Source: Bacteroidales bacterium H5
GTDB lineage: Bacteria > Bacteroidota > Bacteroidia > Bacteroidales > Muribaculaceae
Length of the DNA stretch: 64,000 nucleotides
Assembly: GCA_001701225.1 (NCBI GenBank)
Contig: DAAQ01000017.1
Span: 1-64,000, forward strand
Direction of reading: 5' to 3'
The notes under the pieces were generated by a model that ran no database searches, was not told the origin of the DNA, and saw nothing but the letters and a program-made list of their open reading frames with translations. The position numbers and the translations under genes were made by a program. Shown here in pieces: positions 34,861-42,966 of the stretch. Each line of letters opens with the position of its first letter. Positions within the stretch are counted from its first letter, which is position 1.

Positions 34861-34952
34861 CCTCCTCGGACAAGATACTGAAAAGAGCCCCCGGCATCAC
34901 GGCGGAGGCTCTTGCAGTTATATGGTATGTCTGTTTCTTCTCTGAAGGAGGG

Positions 34953-37031
34953 TCATCTGCCTCCGGCTGTCGAGGCGTCTGTCTTTGCGTCTGCGTTGAC
35001 CAGTTTCTGCACGCCGCGTTTCTGACGTCCCCATTGCAGGTTATAGCTGATCGAGACATATGGCATCCGCATGTCGAGGCGCATATGCTGCTCGTTGCGG
35101 TTCCACTTGCTCAGGAAACGGCTCCCCTGGTCATATCTGCCGAACGGCATTATGATTCCGGCGGCAAACTGCCATGATTTCCAGTTGTAGCTCAGGTCTA
35201 TGATGTTGATGTCCTCGCCCCACGAGATTTTTTCGCCCCACAGGTCGCGCTGCGCCCTCACATACTGGCCCGAGAGGACAAATCCCCAGTGCATGAGGCG
35301 TATCGAGGCGTTGCCGCTCCATGCGTTGCTGTGGAGCGAGTAGCCTGTGCCGCGCATCCGCTCCATGCGGTATTGCACATATCCGCTTGCCGTGAGCCAT
35401 CCGGGCACAATCTCGATTTGCGGAGCGAGGAAGAACGAGAGGTTCTGCAGCCCGCGGCTGTTCTCGTAGGTCGTGATGAGGCGGTCACCCTCCCAGAGCA
35501 GCAGCGGTGTGATGGCGTTGGGCGACGTGAAGGCGCGTATGCCGAATGAGCCGTTGACGCGGGGCACATTGAAACCATAGCGGAAGGTGAGCATATATGA
35601 GTTGGCCGTCTTGAGGTCCTGATTGCCCACACGCCACTGGAATCCGTCGAGCTGCTGAGGCACGATGTTGGTTTCGGACAGCGACGGAGCAGACTGCCAC
35701 GAGGTGAAGTTGAGGCGGAAATTATGATTCTGGTTCAGCGAGTATGTCACTGTGGCCTGCGGACGCGGGCTCCATGAGTGGTTGCCTCGGGCAGATTCCC
35801 TGAACATGAAATCGGTGTATTGCACACCCATCCCGGCAGTCGCCGTCCATTTGCCGAGACGGTGGAAATACTCGGCAAAGAGATACACCTTGTCCTGGCG
35901 CTGGTGGAATACCTGTCCGCCAAGGTTCTCATAGTCCGAGCGGTTGCGGTTGGCGGTATATGAGGCTCCGGCCGTGAAGCGCGAGTTGCGCCAGTTCTTG
36001 ATATAGTCTGCCTCGATGGCGTATGCCTGGTTCCTGTCCCTGATATCGGTGTGTATGTCTGTGAGGAAATCCGATGCTCCGGGCATCCTCTCGATATAGT
36101 CAGACCATGAGCGGCCGAAATACATCGAGGCGCTGAAGTCGACGACCAGCATCTGCTTGCGGGGTAAATCCTGCTGCAGATAGAGCGACAGAGAGGGATA
36201 GTTGCCCCGGTCGCCGAACCTCTCGGTGAGCAGCACGTCGCTGTCGCCGTTGTCGAGTGCCAGCAGACCGTTATATTCCGTCTTGTTCCCCGCATGCTGC
36301 TGGTTGGTGAGCTGGGCCACAAAGACGGTGGTATCGGGCTTGATATAGCTGTAGGAGGCGAAGTAGTAGGGCAGTGTGTTGTCAAGGCTGCCTCCGAGAG
36401 GTGACTCCGTACGTGTGAGGGTGCTTCCGTCTGGACGGGTGAAGGTCTCTTTGTAGTCGCGGTATATTTTCACACCCTCGGTCAGCTTGCAGCTCGCATA
36501 GACCTCCCACTGCGAGGGGCCGGTGTTGAATTTGGCATCAGCCATATAGAATCCCCACGCCTCGTTGAGCGCCGGGCGCGCCTGTCCCTGGAATGAGCCT
36601 CCGACTGTCGGGTTGGCCACGATGATGTTGAGCACATAGTTTGCTCCGCCATAGCGCAGCCCGGGGTTGTCTATCCACTCGACACGGCGGATATTCTCGG
36701 GCAGCAGGGCCCTCACCTGCTCGATGGATGCCTGACGTCCGTTGATGCGCACCTGCACCGACTGTCCGGCGGCCTTTATCGACCCGAGGACGTCGTTCAC
36801 GTCAAGCGACGGAATCATCAGGTTCGTCAGCAGCTGCATGCCGTTCTTCGAGTTGTCGACCGCGCTCTGCGAGGGGTGGTAGACATCCATGTCCGATTTG
36901 CGTATTACCTTCGGGGCCTCTATCACGATTTCCTGCAGCTCCTGGGCACCTATCGAGTCCTGCGCTTCGGTCATAGCCGACATTGCTGCGACATGACAGG
37001 CTGCGAGTGTCAGCGTAATTATCTTCTTCAT
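34953..37031 (-). CDS. TonB-dependent-receptor-like outer-membrane barrel protein
   Basis: The 692-residue product starts at ATG 37031 (MKKIITLTLAACHVAAMSAM), a signal peptide. A plug-like domain (QEIVIEAPKVIRKSDMDVY ... VRINGRQASIEQVRALLP) covers about residues 35-140, and a barrel of aromatic-ended strands fills the rest (FGRYDQGSRFLSKW, YVSISYNLQWGRQKR). The N-terminal carboxypeptidase-like domain usual in SusC is missing. Specific ligand unknown. A promoter box TAATTTTG lies at 37066-37059. It lies downstream of a Crp/Fnr regulator on the same strand. Confidence 0.82.
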   Translation of the reverse strand: MKKIITLTLAACHVAAMSAMTEAQDSIGAQELQEIVIEAPKVIRKSDMDVYHPSQSAVDNSKNGMQLLTNLMIPSLDVNDVLGSIKAAGQSVQVRINGRQASIEQVRALLPENIRRVEWIDNPGLRYGGANYVLNIIVANPTVGGSFQGQARPALNEAWGFYMADAKFNTGPSQWEVYASCKLTEGVKIYRDYKETFTRPDGSTLTRTESPLGGSLDNTLPYYFASYSYIKPDTTVFVAQLTNQQHAGNKTEYNGLLALDNGDSDVLLTERFGDRGNYPSLSLYLQQDLPRKQMLVVDFSASMYFGRSWSDYIERMPGASDFLTDIHTDIRDRNQAYAIEADYIKNWRNSRFTAGASYTANRNRSDYENLGGQVFHQRQDKVYLFAEYFHRLGKWTATAGMGVQYTDFMFRESARGNHSWSPRPQATVTYSLNQNHNFRLNFTSWQSAPSLSETNIVPQQLDGFQWRVGNQDLKTANSYMLTFRYGFNVPRVNGSFGIRAFTSPNAITPLLLWEGDRLITTYENSRGLQNLSFFLAPQIEIVPGWLTASGYVQYRMERMRGTGYSLHSNAWSGNASIRLMHWGFVLSGQYVRAQRDLWGEKISWGEDINIIDLSYNWKSWQFAAGIIMPFGRYDQGSRFLSKWNRNEQHMRLDMRMPYVSISYNLQWGRQKRGVQKLVNADAKTDASTAGGR

Positions 37032-37058
37032 TTTGCTTCCTTGTTTTCTATATGGACG

Positions 37059-37066
37059 CAAAATTA
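37059..37066 (-). promoter_or_regulatory. -7 box of the TonB-type barrel gene
   Basis: TAATTTTG on the minus strand, 27 nt before the ATG at 37031. Confidence 0.55.
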
Positions 37067-37115
37067 CTGCTCCTTGTGACAAAAAACTTCAACAAATGTT
37101 GAAAAGAGATAATCC

Positions 37116-37679
37116 TCAGATATTTTTACGCAACCTGCTGAGATGTGTCTGGGTGATGTTGAGGAATGAGGCGATGTCTTTGAGCGGGAAAAGCGAGAAA
37201 AGGTCGGGATGCAGCGATATAAGCTCGTTATATCGTTGCTGCGGAGTCTTGATATGTAGGTCTTTGTATCTGTCGTAGACTGTCGAGAATACAGCCTCGG
37301 TGCTTATCATCACCATCTCGCGCAGCACGGGATCATGCTGCATCCTCTCGCCGATTGTGGCTGTAGAGACGCAATATATCTCGCATGGAGTCTCGGCTAT
37401 CACTGACGAGCGCGCTTTCTGGCCTCGGAACGAGAAGGGGAAATCGGCGACAAACTCGTCTGAAAATTCCAGCCCGATCACATGCTCTGTGCCGTCCTCG
37501 CCGTATGCCACATATTTCAGGGTTCCCGACTTGATATAGCCGAAATATCTCGCCACCTGCCCTGCGCTGAAGAAATCCTCCCCCTTGTCGAAATGCCTCA
37601 GTGTCCCCTCGCGCAGGCAGAGCTCCTTCCAGTAGTCGACTGCGGGGCTCTCGATGTATGAGTTGAAATTGTGTATCAT
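37116..37679 (-). CDS. Crp/Fnr-family transcriptional regulator
   Basis: The 187-residue product from ATG 37679 (MIHNFNSYIES) has an N-terminal cyclic-nucleotide-binding-like barrel (HFDKGEDFFSAGQVARYFGYIKSG, GLEFSDEFVADFPFSF) and a C-terminal helix-turn-helix (PLKDIASFLNITQTHLSRLRK). The Bacteroidota members of this family rarely bind cAMP; the effector is unknown. A longer frame reaches upstream to 37871 through the attachment-site repeat, but its residues there do not look like protein. No -7 box was found in the 175 nt up to the left att repeat, so the insertion may have separated it from its promoter. Confidence 0.88.
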   Translation of the reverse strand: MIHNFNSYIESPAVDYWKELCLREGTLRHFDKGEDFFSAGQVARYFGYIKSGTLKYVAYGEDGTEHVIGLEFSDEFVADFPFSFRGQKARSSVIAETPCEIYCVSTATIGERMQHDPVLREMVMISTEAVFSTVYDRYKDLHIKTPQQRYNELISLHPDLFSLFPLKDIASFLNITQTHLSRLRKNI

Positions 37680-37730
37680 AGACTGTCTGCGCCGTGGCCC
37701 GCGGCATCTTGAGATGGTAAAAAAGAAAAA

Positions 37731-37868
37731 CGTGAGCCAACTATGCCACGTCTTTGTTGATGGTCGTAGGAAACCTTTGATGCAGATGTAACAATAGTGA
37801 CCCACGCGTATATGCGTGAGGACAACTATGCCATCTCTTGCATCGTTCTGAAAATTTCCTACGTTTTC
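37731..37868. repeat. Direct and inverted repeats at the left end of the arsenic element
   Basis: CAACTATGCCA occurs at about 37738-37748 and 37823-37833 inside 26-nt imperfect direct repeats. CGTAGGAAA (37765-37773) is the inverse of TTTCCTACG in the att repeat at 37855-37863. A palindrome ACGC-n6-GCGT lies between. This looks like a host target with recombinase- or host-factor-binding symmetry. Confidence 0.5.
37855..37868. other. Putative left attachment site (14-bp direct repeat)
   Basis: TTTCCTACGTTTTC is repeated exactly at 46161-46174. The two copies bracket the ars operon and its tyrosine recombinase and nothing else, as expected of an att core. Confidence 0.6.
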
Positions 37869-37918
37869 CATCAGTTGTACTAACTATCTGAAAATCATTT
37901 GGTAAGTTGGCTTTGATT

Positions 37919-37933
37919 GTACTAAATTAGTAC
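37919..37933. repeat. Palindrome near the left end of the element
   Basis: GTACTA-AAT-TAGTAC. Related TTGTACTAA lies at about 37885-37893, and TTAGTAC/GTAC-containing stretches recur near the right end (45973-46040). These may be recombinase arm sites or operator sequences. Confidence 0.35.
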
Positions 37934-38087
37934 GGGATAAGAAATTGGAGGAAAGAGGAGACAACCGTATTATATAGAATTAACGGTCATTTAGTATTTT
38001 TAATTGCCTATGTTTGACGCTTTTTGTTGATGTCGAATCGCAATCGTGTAGCGCGATTTTTGTTTTTTGACATTTCTTGCTGAAAAA

Positions 38088-38119
38088 TTTGGTCATGTCA
38101 AATATTGTTTGTAATTTTG
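38088..38119 (+). promoter_or_regulatory. Promoter of the ars operon
   Basis: TTTG (38088-38091), 20-nt spacer, TAATTTTG (38112-38119), 22 nt before arsR. A short hairpin with a T-rich tail at about 38036-38068 precedes it and may insulate it from upstream reading. Confidence 0.8.
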
Positions 38120-38141
38120 CGAACACCAAACACGGAATGAT

Positions 38142-38471
38142 ATGTCAAAATTAGAGATAACACCTGAACAGGAGCGTCTTGCGAGGTTCGCGAAGGCGAT
38201 GGGGCATCCCACCCGTATAGCAATCCTGCATTTCCTCGCGCAGAGAAACGAATGTTTCTTTGGCGATATACACGAGGTGCTTCCGATTGCGAAAGCCACT
38301 GTGTCGCAACATCTGAGCGAGTTGAAAGAGGCTGGTCTGATACAAGGAACTATCGAACCTCCGAAAGTAAAATATTGCATCAACTCGGAAAACTGGAAAT
38401 TGGCAAAGCAACTGTTTTCGCAGATGCTTGACCAGTGCTGTCCCTCAAAAAAGAATAGCTGCTGCTCGTAA
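38142..38471 (+). CDS. arsR: ArsR/SmtB-family arsenic-responsive repressor
   Basis: The 109-residue winged-helix repressor should bind the operon promoter and release on As(III). The core ARFAKAMGHPTRIAILHFLAQRNECFFGDIHEVLPIAKATVSQHLSELKEAGLI shows the fold and DNA-recognition helix (about 49-60). The classic CxC of helix 3 (ELCVCD) is absent: only C38 is there. Instead four cysteines sit at the C-terminus (C99, C100, C107, C108), a possible metalloid site. It is the first gene of the operon, 22 nt after the promoter. Confidence 0.93.
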   Translation: MSKLEITPEQERLARFAKAMGHPTRIAILHFLAQRNECFFGDIHEVLPIAKATVSQHLSELKEAGLIQGTIEPPKVKYCINSENWKLAKQLFSQMLDQCCPSKKNSCCS

Positions 38472-38538
38472 GCACTATTTTTTTACTTCCAATGTTCGTC
38501 ATTCGGCAAATAACAACTCAATTAATACATTTAAGCAC

Positions 38539-38964
38539 ATGAAAAAGTTACTGATGATCTTCGCCCTTATGATAGGGCTGATGTCATGCGGAAGCGGGGA
38601 AAACACCGCTGCTGCAAAATCTCCTGAAAAGGATAGAGTGGAAGTGATATATTTCCACGGCAAACAACGCTGTGCCACCTGCATGGCTATCGAGAAAAAC
38701 GCAAAGGAGGTCGTAAATACACTCTTTGCAAACGAGTTGAAAAACGGCACTGTCGTATTCAAGACAGTGGATATTTCTACCCCTGAGGGAGAAAAAATCG
38801 CTGACAAGTACGAAGTAACATGGTCCTCTCTCTTTGTCAACAAATGGAAAGACGGGAAAGAGAGCCGCAACAACCTCACTGAGTTCGGATTCGGGAACGC
38901 TCGTAAAAAACCGGACGGATTCAAGAAAGGTCTTGCTGACAAAATCAGGCAATCGTTGAAATAA
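38539..38964 (+). CDS. arsF: ArsF-like lipoprotein with redox CxxC
   Basis: The 141-residue product has a lipoprotein signal (MKKLLMIFALMIGLMSC, lipid Cys C17) and a thioredoxin-like domain with C45-A-T-C48 (YFHGKQRCATCMAIEKN). It resembles ArsF-type proteins annotated as subunits that reduce nitrophenyl arsenicals in arsEFG operons; it should sit on the periplasmic side of the membrane. The start at 38539 follows a 67-nt gap after arsR. The last base overlaps the ATG of the ArsG-like permease, which supports a functional pair. Name is by recall of the family and context. Confidence 0.75.
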   Translation: MKKLLMIFALMIGLMSCGSGENTAAAKSPEKDRVEVIYFHGKQRCATCMAIEKNAKEVVNTLFANELKNGTVVFKTVDISTPEGEKIADKYEVTWSSLFVNKWKDGKESRNNLTEFGFGNARKKPDGFKKGLADKIRQSLK

Positions 38965-39671
38965 TGGACTGGTTACAGACTTTACTTGACAACAGTATGG
39001 CTCCGGCTCTGACTGCCTTCCTTCTCGGCTTGCTCACTGCGATCTCGCCATGTCCGCTTGCTACCAATATAGCCGCTATCGGCTACATCAGCAAGGATAT
39101 AGAGAACCGCATACGTATTTTTCGAAATGGCGTGCTTTACACCATTGGTCGCGTAATCGCATATACCGTTCTCGGCATTATCCTTATCTCAATTCTGAAA
39201 GAGGGGGCAAGCGTGTTCGGCATACAGAAGACAATCGGGAAATGGGGTGAGCTGCTGCTCGGACCGCTCCTGCTGGTTATCGGACTGTTCATGCTGTTCG
39301 GACACAAGCTCAATATCCCGCAGTTCGGTTTCGGCGGTAATGGAGAAGGACTTGCCCGTAAAGGTGGCTGGGGTGCCTTACTGCTTGGTGTTCTATTTGC
39401 GATGGCTTTCTGTCCGTCAAGCGGTGTTCTCTATTTCGGGATGCTTATACCGATGTCGGTTACAGCAAGTGCGGGATGGCTTCTGCCTGTGTTGTTTGCG
39501 GTCGCCACCGCTCTCCCGGTGCTTACAGTAGCATGGATTCTCGCGTTCAGCGTTGAAAAGGTCGGTGAGTTCTACGGCAAACTACGCACCATTCAGAAAT
39601 GGCTTAACATTATTGTCGGGCTTCTGTTTATAGGTGTCGGCGCATACTATTGCGTTATAATGTTCGTCTAA
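38964..39671 (+). CDS. arsG: ArsG-like arsenical efflux permease (CcdA/DsbD-like)
   Basis: The 235-residue membrane protein has six to seven hydrophobic segments in the DsbD/CcdA topology, with paired cysteines near the start (AISPCPLATN) and centre (AMAFCPSSGVLYFGM), in symmetric SPCP/FCPS motifs. It matches the ArsG-type aminobenzylarsenical permeases, but a role in carrying electrons to the ArsF-like lipoprotein is equally possible from the CcdA fold. It overlaps arsF by one base. It is followed 51 nt later by the thioredoxin gene. Confidence 0.75.
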   Translation: MDWLQTLLDNSMAPALTAFLLGLLTAISPCPLATNIAAIGYISKDIENRIRIFRNGVLYTIGRVIAYTVLGIILISILKEGASVFGIQKTIGKWGELLLGPLLLVIGLFMLFGHKLNIPQFGFGGNGEGLARKGGWGALLLGVLFAMAFCPSSGVLYFGMLIPMSVTASAGWLLPVLFAVATALPVLTVAWILAFSVEKVGEFYGKLRTIQKWLNIIVGLLFIGVGAYYCVIMFV

Positions 39672-39722
39672 AAATTTTATAAACAATATTCGTTGAAAGG
39701 CGAAAGACAAATAATAAAACAA

Positions 39723-40133
39723 ATGGGAAATAACAAAGAAAACAAAAAAGGATTCTGGGCTAATATCTTCTCTTCAAAGCCCAAATGCTCGTGTGGCAAC
39801 AATATCATCGTCGAAGATGAAGACAAACCGCAGGCCTCTTGCGGATGTGATTCCGAGACTTCTTCTTCCTGCTGCACTGCTACTGCCGGAGGGGAAGCCA
39901 AAGAGGTTCTCGTGCTGGGTCCCGGCTGTTCCAAATGCAAGGAAACATACAGGGTAGTCGAGCGCGTAATCGCAGAAAACCATCTTGATGTCAAGCTATC
40001 TAAAATCGAGGATATAGCCGAGATGATGAGCTACAACATTATGACGACACCAGCGGTGGTCGTTGACGGGACGGTAAAAATCAAGGGACACGTTCCGACA
40101 GCTGACGAAGTGAAGAAAGCACTCGGAATATAA
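39723..40133 (+). CDS. Cys-rich thioredoxin/glutaredoxin-like protein
   Basis: The 136-residue cytosolic protein is a fusion of two parts. Residues 1-57 are charged and cysteine-rich (C22, C24, C40, C42, C50, C51). Residues 60-136 are a small thioredoxin of the TM0996/MTH895 type with active site C69-S-K-C72 (LGPGCSKCKETY) and a cis-Pro loop TTPAVVVDG. It may deliver electrons or bind As(III) in the pathway; its place beside arsF and arsG is like that of ArsE. The start at 39723 is used as it begins a normal charged N-terminus; 10 more in-frame residues upstream are unlikely. Confidence 0.75.
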   Translation: MGNNKENKKGFWANIFSSKPKCSCGNNIIVEDEDKPQASCGCDSETSSSCCTATAGGEAKEVLVLGPGCSKCKETYRVVERVIAENHLDVKLSKIEDIAEMMSYNIMTTPAVVVDGTVKIKGHVPTADEVKKALGI

Positions 40134-40155
40134 TCTGAACACAACATGGATTGTT

Positions 40156-41496
40156 ATGAACACAAGAAAGGATGTTAAATTTCTGATATGGACTGTTGTC
40201 ATATTTCTGACAGCGTTCTTCATGCCCGTCAACAGTGAAACGCTGTTGACAGCCATACACTCAACTCTTGACCTCACAAAATGGTATGCCCGTGAGCATA
40301 TCGTACTCTGTCTTCTCCCTGCGTTTTTCATAGCCGGTGTGATTGCTGTGTTCGTAAGTCAGGGAGCGGTGTTAAAATATTTCGGTGCAAATGCAAAGAA
40401 ATGGGTGTCATATACCGTGGCTTCAGTATCGGGAGGCATCCTTGCCGTGTGTTCATGCACTATTCTCCCATTGTTTACCAGCATTTACAAACGTGGAGCG
40501 GGTCTTGGTCCGGCTATAGCGTTTCTATATTCCGGTCCGGCCATCAGCATACTCTCGATAATCCTCACAGCCCGTATCCTCGGACTGGAAATGGGACTTG
40601 CCCGTGTAATCGGTGCCGTTACCTTCGCTGTGGTAATCGGTCTTGTTATGTCGTTTATCTTCCGTAAGGAAGAATGGGATAAGGAGGCTGCACAGATGAA
40701 TATCGTCCCACCGCCGGAGAAACGCCCGCTTTGGCAGACCGCTGTGTTCTTCTTTACTCTCGTGGCAATCCTTGTGTTTGCCAACTGGGGCGCACCGGCG
40801 GCAATCGACCGTGGTATCTGGGCTGCTATCTACGGGGCTAAATGGTGGATAACATCAGCCCTTGCAATAGGTCTCTGCGTGATGCTTGTGAAGATACTCC
40901 ATCTTCAAGCCAGATGGGTTATTCTCGGAGCTGTTGCCGTTACTATTTCAGCTTTCATCGCAAATGTTTTCATTCCCGATGCAAAACTGGCTCCCCTTGT
41001 GCCTATGATTGTTTCTGTCGCTGTGCTTGCAATCATATTGCTCTGCGATAAAAACGATGACGAGAACCGTGAATGGGCTTTGTCTTCGTGGGGATTCGCC
41101 AAGCTGATACTGCCGTTGCTTGCAGTCGGAGTATTGACAGCGGGATTCCTGCTCGGTTCAACGCATGACGGTATAGAGCTGCCCGGCATTATTCCCAACA
41201 GTTGGGTTGAATGGGCAGTCGGCGGCAATTCGTTACTGTCAAACTTCTTCGCAAGTTTCACTGGTGCGTTCATGTATTTCGCCACTCTTACCGAAGTGCC
41301 GATTATTCAGGGATTGCTCGCTTCCGGCATGGGCAAAGGCCCCGCTCTTGCTCTGTTGCTTGCCGGTCCCTCACTGTCGCTTCCGAATATGCTTGTCATA
41401 CGCAGTGTGATGGGTACGAAAAAGACAGTGATTTATGTCGCTTTGGTAATCGTCATGGCTACAATCTCTGGCTGGATCTATGGCTATTTCTTCTAA
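40156..41496 (+). CDS. DUF318/ArsP-like permease (larger)
   Basis: The 446-residue membrane protein has about ten hydrophobic segments. The first permease half carries GGILAVCSCTILPLFTSIYKRGAGLGPAIAFLYSGPAISI with C99-S-C101, and the second half repeats the pattern (MGKGPALALLLAGPSLSLPNMLVI). PF03773 permeases include ArsP, which exports trivalent organoarsenicals, and proteins named for Cu/Zn export. In this operon organoarsenical or arsenite-thiol export is most likely (inference). Spacing to neighbours is 22 and 12 nt. Confidence 0.8.
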   Translation: MNTRKDVKFLIWTVVIFLTAFFMPVNSETLLTAIHSTLDLTKWYAREHIVLCLLPAFFIAGVIAVFVSQGAVLKYFGANAKKWVSYTVASVSGGILAVCSCTILPLFTSIYKRGAGLGPAIAFLYSGPAISILSIILTARILGLEMGLARVIGAVTFAVVIGLVMSFIFRKEEWDKEAAQMNIVPPPEKRPLWQTAVFFFTLVAILVFANWGAPAAIDRGIWAAIYGAKWWITSALAIGLCVMLVKILHLQARWVILGAVAVTISAFIANVFIPDAKLAPLVPMIVSVAVLAIILLCDKNDDENREWALSSWGFAKLILPLLAVGVLTAGFLLGSTHDGIELPGIIPNSWVEWAVGGNSLLSNFFASFTGAFMYFATLTEVPIIQGLLASGMGKGPALALLLAGPSLSLPNMLVIRSVMGTKKTVIYVALVIVMATISGWIYGYFF

Positions 41497-41508
41497 AATA
41501 GAATAAAT

Positions 41509-41925
41509 ATGAAAGTTCTGATATTATGCACCGGTAACAGTTGCCGTAGTCAGATGGCACACGGATTTCTTCAGTCGTTCAGTTCTGATATTGATGTTTT
41601 TTCAGCCGGGACTAAACCCGCCGAAAAGGTAAATCCGAAGGCCGTTGAAGTCATGAAAGAGACTGGAATTGACATCTCTGATCATATTCCGCACAACGTA
41701 TCCGAATATATCAACGAGCCGTGGGATTATGTGATAACCGTATGCGGAGGTGCCAACGAAAGCTGCCCTGTATTTGTAGGTAACGTGGAGCATCGCCTTC
41801 ATATCGGTTTTGACGACCCTTCCGATGCAATCGGTTCAGACGAGTTTGTTATGGCTGAATTTCGCAGAGTGCGCGATGAGATAAAAAATAAGTTTGAACA
41901 ATTCTATAATGACAATTTGAAATGA
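41509..41925 (+). CDS. arsC: Arsenate reductase, thioredoxin-linked (LMW-phosphatase type)
   Basis: The 138-residue cytosolic enzyme reduces As(V) to As(III). The P-loop is C7-TGNSC-R13 (CTGNSCRSQMAHGF) with the C12 that takes part in the thiol cascade, and later cysteines occur in VCGGANESCPVF. The general-acid Asp appears in GFDDPSDAIG. It overlaps the Acr3 gene by 4 nt, pairing reduction with export. Confidence 0.93.
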   Translation: MKVLILCTGNSCRSQMAHGFLQSFSSDIDVFSAGTKPAEKVNPKAVEVMKETGIDISDHIPHNVSEYINEPWDYVITVCGGANESCPVFVGNVEHRLHIGFDDPSDAIGSDEFVMAEFRRVRDEIKNKFEQFYNDNLK

Positions 41926-42965
41926 ATGATAAAAGAGGCATAGGATTCTTTGAGCGTTACCTCTCCGTCTGGGTAGCCCTATGTATTATTGTCGGAATTG
42001 CGGTCGGGCAATTGCTGCCGATTATACCTGAAACACTTGGAAAATGGGAATACGCCAATGTGTCAATACCGATAGCTGTACTGATATGGCTGATGATCTA
42101 CCCCATGATGCTGAAAGTGGATTTCCAAAGTGTTAAAAATGTAGGGAAACGACCTAAAGGAATACTTATTACCTGTATCACTAACTGGCTTATCAAGCCG
42201 TTTACGATGTTCGGTATCGCATGGCTTTTCTTTTTCGTTATATTCAAGACCCTTATTCCGACATCACTTGCAGACCAATATCTTGCAGGAGCTGTTCTTC
42301 TCGGAGCGGCCCCCTGTACGGCAATGGTATTCGTTTGGAGCTATCTTTCAAAGGGAGATGCTGCATATACACTTGTTCAGGTTGCTGTCAATGACCTCAT
42401 AATTCTGGTTGCTTTTGTTCCGATAGTAGGTTTTCTCCTTGGCATAGGAGGTGTAGCTATTCCGTGGGCGACACTGATATTGTCGGTCGTGTTGTTTGTT
42501 GTTATTCCGCTGATTGCCGGAATGATAACGAGAATAATTGTAGTGCGTCGTCATGGGATAGATTATTTTAATAATGTGTTTGTCAATAAGTTCAATAAGT
42601 GGACGATAATTGGATTATTGCTTACACTTATTATCCTGTTCTCATTTCAGGGTAAAACCATTCTATCCAATCCTTTCCATATAGTGCTGATTGCGGTTCC
42701 GTTGATATTGCAGACTATATTGATATTTTTTATCGCCTACGGGTGGGCCAAGGCTTGGAAACTTCCTCATAATGTCGCAGCTCCTGCCGGAATGATAGGA
42801 GCAAGCAATTTCTTCGAGCTGTCAGTTGCTGTGGCAATCTCACTGTTCGGATTACAGTCCGGAGCTGCTCTTGCGACAGTTGTCGGTGTATTGGTGGAGG
42901 TGCCTGTAATGCTGACATTGGTAAAAATAGCGAACAATACACGAAAATATTTCAAAAACAATTGA
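41922..42965 (+). CDS. acr3: Acr3-family arsenite exporter
   Basis: The 347-residue inner-membrane protein has ten predicted membrane segments. The FERYLSVWVALCIIVGIAVG start, GAAPCTAMVFVWSYLSKGD with the essential Cys near residue 130, and FELSVAVAISLFGLQSGAALATVVGVLVEVPVML are hallmark Acr3 motifs. It uses proton motive force to expel As(III)/Sb(III). It is translationally coupled to arsC by a 4-nt overlap. Confidence 0.95.
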   Translation: MNDKRGIGFFERYLSVWVALCIIVGIAVGQLLPIIPETLGKWEYANVSIPIAVLIWLMIYPMMLKVDFQSVKNVGKRPKGILITCITNWLIKPFTMFGIAWLFFFVIFKTLIPTSLADQYLAGAVLLGAAPCTAMVFVWSYLSKGDAAYTLVQVAVNDLIILVAFVPIVGFLLGIGGVAIPWATLILSVVLFVVIPLIAGMITRIIVVRRHGIDYFNNVFVNKFNKWTIIGLLLTLIILFSFQGKTILSNPFHIVLIAVPLILQTILIFFIAYGWAKAWKLPHNVAAPAGMIGASNFFELSVAVAISLFGLQSGAALATVVGVLVEVPVMLTLVKIANNTRKYFKNN

Positions 42966-42966
42966 T

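Noticed and set aside
34883..34913. Terminator between the flippase and TonB-type genes
   Set aside because: Only a 7-bp stem with poor T-run; too weak to annotate.
37680..37871. N-terminal extension of the Crp/Fnr regulator to 37871
   Set aside because: The added residues come from att and flank DNA and do not resemble the family; ATG 37679 gives the usual length.
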